DNA of 9,118 nucleotides from Holosporales bacterium (lineage in GTDB: Bacteria; Pseudomonadota; Alphaproteobacteria; BNTO01), in NCBI GenBank assembly GCA_031273545.1, contig JAISRQ010000131.1, positions 1 through 9,118 on the forward strand. The letters run 5' to 3'. Positions 4,473 through 9,118 of this stretch are shown in pieces (position 1 is the first letter of the stretch; the number at the start of each line of letters is the position of its first letter). The translations under genes were made by a program, and so were the position numbers. The notes under the pieces were generated by a model. The model worked only from the letters and a program-made list of their open reading frames with translations, made no database searches and was not told where the DNA came from.

Positions 4473-5576
4473 CTAACACTCGCAGACGCCTGGTTTGTTG
4501 TTGCAGATTATCTTCCCGCAAACTGACTCTACCCCGGTTGTCGTCCTATATGAAGTAGGCAACCCATATAACACCCTAACCGCGTTATATGCCGCCTCCT
4601 CTGATTGCTCAAACTGGTAATTCCAAGACATATCCTTAGGAAGAAACACATTAAAAGAGCGATTGAGCAACGTTTTAAGAAATGTGTTCTTAGCACCTCG
4701 TCCTGTTAAAATTGCTCCCTTTAGGTCCGAATAACCAGCAGCAGCATTTTCCACCATTTGCGACACGAATGCCGTAAGGGTTGCTACCCCATTTAGCGGC
4801 GGGATAGTATGGCAATCCCTCGTATATGGAATAAACTTGCTAATATCACACAAGCTTGTCGGTCTCGGTACCGACTTATTGGCTCGCATCCATTGGTTCA
4901 ACACGCTACAATTTATTTCTCCACGCCCCCCCATGCTCCCGTCTGTGTCGTTCCTTTGGAATGCGTACTGCGTAAACTCATCGATCAAGGCCAGCCCCGG
5001 GCCAGCTTCAAAAGCAATGGGGTCTTTCTCGCTGAGGATGGTAACGCGCGCAAGGTCAGACACATCAATAACAGCCATTTTCGGATAATTCGGCAGCAAC
5101 CTCCTATCGCGAGCCCACTTTACTAGGCCTTGATAATACGGAGCCTCAAGGAAGACGCCATTGCCGCCAGCTTGTAAATCTGATTCGTGAAAATCGTACA
5201 CTGTCGCAATTTTTAATCTTGATAACAACATTTCCGCGGACCCTAAACGGATGACCTTCCTGCCTAGTCTTGATTCAACTGTTTGCCCGTAAAGGCCTAT
5301 AACGGATGGAACTTTTTTTGTCCTGTCTATTACTCTCCGGCTTGCTTGTACAAACCAGCCTGAAACTTCCTCGCTTAATTTGCTAATTGCGTCATCCGGC
5401 GTCGTATTAATGAATTCCGTTCTTTGCAATGCCAACAGCTCTCTTCTTAACGTATCCGAATAGGGAAGGAACAGCGACGTCCCTGTATCTTCAATTCTTT
5501 GACCATCTGCCGATATGAGCGACGCTTGAACTCCGTCCATATCTCCAGATAATCCTAGCGCCCACACAAGTTCCAT
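4473..5576 (-). CDS. Diverged anhydro-N-acetylmuramic acid kinase-like protein (AnmK family)
   Basis: From ATG 5576 the protein has 367 residues, against 369 in E. coli AnmK, and it aligns in order along the whole family. LGLSGDMDG (7-15) stands for GVMSGTSLDG, LYGQTV (95-100) for CHGQTV, YDFHESDLQAGGNG (127-140) for the DFRxxDxAxGGQG block, EAGPGL (190-195) for DTGPGN, and TGRGAKN (291-297) for GGGSRN; SEEAAYNAVRVLYGLP near the end matches the DDxEAxAFAWLA helix. AnmK phosphorylates and opens 1,6-anhydro-MurNAc in cell-wall recycling. Here the GTS phosphate loop has lost Thr and Ser, the NIGGIAN segment reads IDVSDLA, and DTGPGN has lost Asp and Asn, so activity is doubtful. The acidic residue of the DFxxxD block and the late Glu remain. 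The tail adds CNNKPGVCEC, giving four cysteines in the last 15 residues. The frame stays open to ATG 5705, adding 43 hydrophobic, lysine-rich residues that AnmK normally lacks. Confidence 0.8.
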   Translation of the reverse strand: MELVWALGLSGDMDGVQASLISADGQRIEDTGTSLFLPYSDTLRRELLALQRTEFINTTPDDAISKLSEEVSGWFVQASRRVIDRTKKVPSVIGLYGQTVESRLGRKVIRLGSAEMLLSRLKIATVYDFHESDLQAGGNGVFLEAPYYQGLVKWARDRRLLPNYPKMAVIDVSDLARVTILSEKDPIAFEAGPGLALIDEFTQYAFQRNDTDGSMGGRGEINCSVLNQWMRANKSVPRPTSLCDISKFIPYTRDCHTIPPLNGVATLTAFVSQMVENAAAGYSDLKGAILTGRGAKNTFLKTLLNRSFNVFLPKDMSWNYQFEQSEEAAYNAVRVLYGLPTSYRTTTGVESVCGKIICNNKPGVCEC

Positions 5577-5608
5577 CTGTACACCACATCCGCCCACAAG
5601 ATAAGTGG

Positions 5609-5614
5609 ATTGTA
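5609..5614 (-). promoter_or_regulatory. Possible -10 box of the AnmK-like gene
   Basis: The minus strand carries TACAAT 32 bases before ATG 5576, with an AT-rich stretch upstream and TTATTT at about 16 bases as a weak -35. If real, the start at 5705 is not used by this transcript. Confidence 0.25.
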
Positions 5615-5750
5615 CCATATGTTTTAAAAAAAATAAATACATGTAATGCATCAAAGCAGTTAATTTTTTCTTATTTTTTTGGAGAGCTATCCTATCTGTA
5701 CTCATGGAGTAATGCTACCATTTGGGGTTTTAGGCATAATCCTTTTCATC

Positions 5751-5818
5751 AAAAGATTACGAGCGTTTTTGGAGAACAAACGCTTACGATTCTTCTGCTT
5801 TTTTGTCCGCAATCTTTG
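5751..5818 (+). repeat. Family 2 dispersed repeat, copy B
   Basis: About 68 bases from AAAAGATTACGAGCG to TTGTCCGCAATCTTTG, with inverted-repeat ends. The interior AACAAACGCTTACGATTCTT is nearly shared with copy C. It lies in the gap between the divergent AnmK-like and ABC-F genes, so unlike the other copies it follows no stop codon. Confidence 0.75.
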
Positions 5819-5854
5819 CGGTATACGATTTGTGCCACGAGAACAGATCTAATG

Positions 5855-5883
5855 TTGGCATTCTTCGGAAGGTCCGGTATATA
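5855..5883 (+). promoter_or_regulatory. Promoter of the ABC-F gene
   Basis: TTGGCA (5855-5860), a 17-base spacer and TATATA (5878-5883) form a reasonable sigma70 promoter. Transcription would start near 5890, giving a leader of about 75 bases before ATG 5966. Repeat copy B ends about 37 bases upstream of the -35. Confidence 0.5.
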
Positions 5884-5965
5884 CTGGAGCAGTAGTACCT
5901 TCCTCTCTTCTATTTTATATATCGTGTTTATAGTCCTTTTTCTTGAAAATCGCTGCGTGGTTTAA

Positions 5966-7606
5966 ATGATTATCATACAAAACTTATCAAAGCACTTTGG
6001 TGGCAAAGTGATAATTGACGACTTCTCGTATAACTTCCCGAAGAACGCCAACATTGCGCTCATTGGGGCGAACGGTGCAGGCAAGACCACATTGCTCAAC
6101 ATGATTTGCCAGCTCGAGGAGCCAGATGGCGGCAAGATCATCATCCCCAGAGAGTGCGTTCTTGCTTATTTACCGCAATCCCCAAATGCGCACCCGAAAG
6201 AAACCATCCTTAAGGAGTGCATATCCGGGCACCAAACTCTTTGCGACCTGGAGGCCAAGCGCGATCATGCCCTGAAGCTCATGACGGAGGATTATTCTGA
6301 GCAATCTTATGCGAACTACGAACTTGCAGAACAAGAGTTCACAGACAAAGGTGGATACGCATTGGATGCAGATGCGAAGGGGATTTTGGTCGGGTTGGGG
6401 ATGGAGACGTCACAGTTTGATGATTCGCCTCTAACTTTATCAGGAGGGTGGCGGATGCGATTAGAGCTGGCGAAGTTGCTGATCAATAATCCAAATTTTT
6501 TGATTTTGGACGAGCCAACGAACCACCTTGATTTACCTAGTTTAACTTGGTTAGAGCAATATTTGAAATCATTCCGCGGAACGTTGCTTTTTGTGTCGCA
6601 TGATCGGGATTTTCTGAATAACTTGTCAGAAATCACGATTCATATGTCTAAGGGGGTTACGCGCGTGTATAACGGCGATTTCGATTCGTTCCTAGAGCAA
6701 AAGGCAGAGCGAGCCGAGCAAACGCGCCGGGAGCGAGTAGCACTACAGCGGAAGCAGGATCATATGCAAATGTTCGTTGATCGTTTTCGGGCAAAGGCAA
6801 CAAAGGCGAAACAGGCGCAGAGCCGCGTCAAGATGATTGAGCGCCTGAAGCAGCTGGAATCGAAGCTGGATGTGGAGGAAATCGACAAGAAGGCTCACTT
6901 TAACATGAAGGTCGATAAACCGAGCGGGAAGATTGTGCTGGAGATAAAGGATGCGTCGATTGGATATGAAGGAGAAGGGACAGATGATACACGCGGAACG
7001 GATGGCGTGAACGGCGTACAGGGTAAAGGAAAAGAACAAATTGTATTAAATAAGAATCTGTCCATAAAAATTATGCGTGGCCAAAAAATTGCAATTATTG
7101 GGGCCAACGGGATTGGGAAATCTACTCTGCTAAAAAGTATCGTCCAAGAGATCCCGTTCCTTTGCGGAAAATGCGATTGGGGGGTCAATGTTACGGTTGG
7201 GTATTACTCTCAGGATCAGCTTGATGTATTGGATAAGGATAAAAATGTATTAGAAAATGTAATGGCCCTTGCGCCGAATGTTACAATTCAGCAAGTTCGG
7301 TCTTTGCTTGGGAGCTTGTTGATTACGAGCGATGACGTTAGGAAATCTGTACGTGTGTTATCTGGGGGCGAACGCAGCAAGGTTGTGATCGCGGCGCTTT
7401 TAGCTCAGAAAAATAATTTTTTGATACTTGACGAGCCAACGAACCATTTGGATATGTCCAGCGTGGAAACATTATCTTCCGCCCTTGAGTCGTACGATGG
7501 GACGGTTTTGGTGGTAAGTCATAATAGGGCCTTTATTGGGGCATTTGCAACACATATTTTAAAAATGGATAAGTATAAGCGAGCAGAGTTAATCGGCGTC
7601 GTATAA
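5966..7606 (+). CDS. ABC-F family ATPase, YheS-like translation factor
   Basis: This 546-aa soluble protein carries two ABC ATPase domains and no membrane segments, the ABC-F layout. ABC-F proteins bind the ribosomal E site and adjust stalled or initiating ribosomes; some give antibiotic resistance. Domain 1 has Walker A GANGAGKTT (34-42), signature LSGGW (158-162), Walker B with Asp182-Glu183 in LDEPTNHLD, and SHDR (211-214). The linker, about 240-320, is charged and helical and contains RFRAKATKAKQAQSRVKM, close to the YheS P-site tRNA-interaction motif. Domain 2 has GANGIGKST (379-387), LSGGE (465-469), Asp489-Glu490 and SHNR (518-521). A Gly/Asp-rich insert (GEGTDDTRGTDGVNG) sits at the start of domain 2. 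The protein ends soon after domain 2 and lacks the C-terminal coiled coil of longer YheS/Uup proteins. No strong Shine-Dalgarno precedes the ATG. Both ATPase sites look intact. Confidence 0.92.
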   Translation: MIIIQNLSKHFGGKVIIDDFSYNFPKNANIALIGANGAGKTTLLNMICQLEEPDGGKIIIPRECVLAYLPQSPNAHPKETILKECISGHQTLCDLEAKRDHALKLMTEDYSEQSYANYELAEQEFTDKGGYALDADAKGILVGLGMETSQFDDSPLTLSGGWRMRLELAKLLINNPNFLILDEPTNHLDLPSLTWLEQYLKSFRGTLLFVSHDRDFLNNLSEITIHMSKGVTRVYNGDFDSFLEQKAERAEQTRRERVALQRKQDHMQMFVDRFRAKATKAKQAQSRVKMIERLKQLESKLDVEEIDKKAHFNMKVDKPSGKIVLEIKDASIGYEGEGTDDTRGTDGVNGVQGKGKEQIVLNKNLSIKIMRGQKIAIIGANGIGKSTLLKSIVQEIPFLCGKCDWGVNVTVGYYSQDQLDVLDKDKNVLENVMALAPNVTIQQVRSLLGSLLITSDDVRKSVRVLSGGERSKVVIAALLAQKNNFLILDEPTNHLDMSSVETLSSALESYDGTVLVVSHNRAFIGAFATHILKMDKYKRAELIGVV

Positions 7607-7636
7607 GGTATCTAAATAGAGGATTGCCTGACAGCT

Positions 7637-7663
7637 TAGTCGAAAATTATCAAATTGCGACTA
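7637..7663 (+). other. Short inverted repeat after the ABC-F gene
   Basis: TAGTCG (7637-7642) and CGACTA (7658-7663) are perfectly complementary, with an AT-rich 15-base loop, about 30 bases after the ABC-F stop. No T-run follows, so it is not a convincing intrinsic terminator; it might be an RNA-end hairpin. Confidence 0.25.
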
Positions 7664-7675
7664 CACCTGGGGAGC

Positions 7676-7746
7676 CCAAAGATTGTGAACAAAAAAAATG
7701 AAGGATCGTAAGCGTTTTACCACCTAGATAGTCCGTAATCTTTTGG
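7676..7746 (-). repeat. Family 2 dispersed repeat, copy C
   Basis: The reverse complement runs from CCAAAAGATTACGGAC to TTCACAATCTTTGG, with inverted ends. Its interior AAACGCTTACGATCCTTC nearly equals copy B. It lies 70 bases past the ABC-F stop, in the 560-base stretch before lepB. Confidence 0.75.
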
Positions 7747-7769
7747 AAATGAAATAGCATTTCTTTGTT

Positions 7770-8132
7770 TCAACAATGCCAGCAAGACAACACTTCGCTT
7801 GAGCTTCGTAGTCGCTCAGCGCAATTTCTAAAGTCACATACTTTCGCAGAAAGAAACTTTTGAGAAACATTGCTAGTCGAAGATACGACTAGCACATACG
7901 ATTCGTTTTCAATTATAGGAATATTGTTGTACTGTTTAGTGGGGGTCTCCCCGTAGGGGTTTTGCATATATACCAGAGCGTCTGGTGGATGTAGCTGAAA
8001 AAAAAGGGAACACAAGTTTTTGCTCATAAAGAGCGACGGTATTAAATTTGGGATTGGGTCTATTGTAAACGCGTGGAAAGCGTTGATTTTGTCCGATATA
8101 AGGGATTGCCATCGGGATTTTTGATGGTACAT
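7770..8132 (-). CDS. Doubtful hypothetical ORF (120 aa)
   Basis: An uninterrupted ATG-initiated frame fills most of the gap between repeat copy C and lepB. The translation (MYHQKSRWQSLISDKINAFH and onward to EVLSCWHC) matches no family I know, has no signal peptide and is rich in Ser, Phe and Cys. No Shine-Dalgarno precedes the ATG. An open frame of 120 codons is somewhat long for chance at this base composition, which is the only argument for it. Stretches of the plus strand also translate plausibly in pieces, for example PERLVDVAEKKG and, in another frame, KFLLIKSDGIKFGIGS, joined across a run of eight A. A decayed plus-strand gene is therefore an equal alternative. Confidence 0.25.
   Translation of the reverse strand: MYHQKSRWQSLISDKINAFHAFTIDPIPNLIPSLFMSKNLCSLFFQLHPPDALVYMQNPYGETPTKQYNNIPIIENESYVLVVSSTSNVSQKFLSAKVCDFRNCAERLRSSSEVLSCWHC
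8074..8102 (+). promoter_or_regulatory. Weak candidate promoter of lepB
   Basis: TGGAAA (8074-8079), a 17-base spacer and TATAAG (8097-8102) lie about 65 bases before the lepB ATG. The -10 is good and the -35 poor. It is the best candidate I see in the gap. Confidence 0.25.
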
Positions 8133-8155
8133 TCCGAGGCACGTGTAATTGGTTT

Positions 8156-8162
8156 AAGGGAG
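8156..8162 (+). promoter_or_regulatory. Ribosome binding site of lepB
   Basis: AAGGGAG ends five bases before ATG 8168. It is the strongest Shine-Dalgarno in the window and fixes the lepB start. Confidence 0.7.
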
Positions 8163-8167
8163 TTAAT

Positions 8168-9034
8168 ATGGATCAAGAAAATCGGTCTAAAAAAAAGGGT
8201 GTATTGCTTGGGTACGTTTGGGCAATCTTATTAGTTATCGGGGTTCATACTTTCATGTATCAGCCGTACACTATCCCTTCTGGCTCGATGATGCCAACGT
8301 TGTTAATTGGGGATTTTATTTTTGTTAATAAATTTTCATATGGTTATTCGAGGTATTCCGCACTTTTGCAGCCAAAATGCGTGACTGGACGCATAAAAAT
8401 GGGGTCGCCTCAGCGCGGGGATGTTGCCGTGTTTTTCCACGATTTCTCAGATGAAAGCGAAATGTCGCATTATTACCATGGCATCTTTAACGGATTTTTC
8501 CAAAAATTGTGGCAAAAAATAAGAAAAGGAATAGGGTGCCCCATGGAGGGTGTCAACTATGTTAAGCGCGTAATCGGTCTTCCCGGGGATAAGATCCATA
8601 TGAAGGAGGGCACACTTTACATAAACGGAGAACCAACGAAACTGGAATATGTGGACACGTACCCCATGAACGATAGAGGAATGCCGCCAGTTGTCAAACG
8701 CTATGTGGAGACGCTGCCAAATGGCGTAAAGCACTATATATTAAAGGCGTTCCCGTTTGGGGCGGCGCATTTGGACAATACTGAGGAATTTACTGTTCCG
8801 GATGGACATTACTTCATGATGGGCGATAACAGGGACAATTCGTGCGACAGCCGGGAAATTAAAATTGTCGGTTTCATTCCTGAAGAAAAGTTTATTGGAA
8901 GTCCGTCGTTTCTGTTTTTCTCCACAGAGGCAAAATTTTTTGAAGTGCACAAGTGGTTGTTTGCTGTTAGGTGGGAACGCTTGTTTAAGGCATATGTAGA
9001 TAAGATATGTCATCCATTCAGTCCAAACCTTTAA
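8168..9034 (+). CDS. lepB: Signal peptidase I (LepB)
   Basis: LepB is the membrane-bound serine protease that removes Sec and Tat signal peptides on the outer face of the cytoplasmic membrane. The 288-aa protein has a short charged N-terminus, one membrane segment (about 11-31) and the S26 boxes in order: PSGSMMPTLLIGD with the catalytic serine Ser40, a FSYGYSRYS segment typical of alphaproteobacteria, QRGDVAVF, YVKRVIGLPGD with the general-base Lys133, and GDNRDNSCDSR (219-229). About 35 extra residues (DESEMSHYYHGIFNGFFQKL and on to CPMEG) separate the GDVAVF and YVKR boxes. In many alphaproteobacteria lepB is followed by rnc and era. It would process the three signal-peptide proteins encoded nearby and the rest of the secretome. 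All catalytic residues are present. Confidence 0.95.
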   Translation: MDQENRSKKKGVLLGYVWAILLVIGVHTFMYQPYTIPSGSMMPTLLIGDFIFVNKFSYGYSRYSALLQPKCVTGRIKMGSPQRGDVAVFFHDFSDESEMSHYYHGIFNGFFQKLWQKIRKGIGCPMEGVNYVKRVIGLPGDKIHMKEGTLYINGEPTKLEYVDTYPMNDRGMPPVVKRYVETLPNGVKHYILKAFPFGAAHLDNTEEFTVPDGHYFMMGDNRDNSCDSREIKIVGFIPEEKFIGSPSFLFFSTEAKFFEVHKWLFAVRWERLFKAYVDKICHPFSPNL

Positions 9035-9058
9035 TGTGGAACAGAGACCTCAGTTATT

Positions 9059-9089
9059 GCCCCCGACGTTTTGGCTTTACACGGGGGGC
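9059..9089 (+). promoter_or_regulatory. Hairpin that could hide a ribosome binding site
   Basis: GCCCCC (9059-9064) can pair with GGGGGC (9084-9089), which is the only Shine-Dalgarno-like sequence for the ATG at 9096. The loop is 19 bases. No T-run follows, so a terminator is unlikely. Pairing is read from the sequence; a regulatory effect is inference. Confidence 0.3.
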
Positions 9090-9095
9090 TAAAAT

Positions 9096-9118
9096 ATGGC
9101 ACCGGATAAGGCTAATAA
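9096..9118 (+). CDS. Possible start of the next gene (partial; rnc by usual order)
   Basis: ATG 9096 opens MAPDKAN up to the window edge, with GGGGGG seven bases upstream (9083-9088). The usual alphaproteobacterial order lepB-rnc-era suggests ribonuclease III, but seven residues cannot show it. An alternative ATG at 9034, overlapping the lepB stop, is also open to the edge and gives an arginine-rich, less protein-like sequence. Confidence 0.35.

Noticed and set aside
7637..7663. Intrinsic terminator of the ABC-F gene
   Set aside because: The stem is only six perfect pairs and is followed by CACCTGGGG rather than a T-run.
9034..9118. ATG 9034 overlapping the lepB stop as the next gene
   Set aside because: It is open to the edge, but the product is arginine- and aromatic-rich, it has no Shine-Dalgarno, and the frame at 9096 has one. 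It cannot be fully excluded.
1..9118. CRISPR array, tRNA, rRNA or prophage genes
   Set aside because: No regularly spaced short direct repeats with unique spacers, no cloverleaf or rRNA-like stretch, and no phage structural or integrase motif was seen on either strand.

Overview
The window looks like a piece of an alphaproteobacterial chromosome, possibly from a host-associated lineage such as Holosporales; that placement is inference. The evidence is a type I signal peptidase with the alphaproteobacterial FSYGYSRYS segment, a MurG and a YheS-like ABC-F protein of bacterial type, mid-40s percent GC by eye, and several secreted, repeat-containing proteins without recognised enzymatic function.

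Layout: three housekeeping-type genes lie on the plus strand: murG (2235-3323), an ABC-F translation factor (5966-7606) and lepB (8168-9034). A possible first few codons of a further gene, rnc by usual gene order, lie at the right edge. Between them, all on the minus strand, are four accessory genes: a secreted BspA-type leucine-rich-repeat protein (87-1199), an unrecognised secreted 226-aa protein (1373-2053), a secreted coiled-coil protein built of 51-residue tandem repeats (3619-4254), and a strongly diverged AnmK-like sugar kinase whose nucleotide-binding motifs are eroded (4473-5576). murG is cut off from the murC/murB genes that usually follow it. The 560 bases before lepB hold only a doubtful 120-aa minus-strand reading frame.

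Two families of short dispersed repeats fill most intergenic gaps. Family 1 has three copies of about 30-40 bp, and each follows a stop codon in the same orientation relative to the gene it follows. Read in the sense of that gene it is C-rich and G-poor, like a Rho loading site; the other strand is G-rich with quadruplex potential. Two copies face each other between the convergent murG and repeat-protein genes. Family 2 has four diverged copies of about 70 bp with imperfect inverted ends (AAAGATTACGGAC-like), resembling a small MITE or REP-like element.

Functional themes are envelope biology (MurG lipid II synthesis, LepB secretion, an AnmK relative from muropeptide recycling) and exported proteins, three of which begin with signal peptides LepB could process. 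Regulatory signals include a divergent promoter pair between the 226-aa gene and murG, a good promoter for the ABC-F gene, twin palindromic sites 20 bp apart upstream of the 51-residue-repeat gene, and a possible hairpin hiding the ribosome binding site of the gene after lepB.
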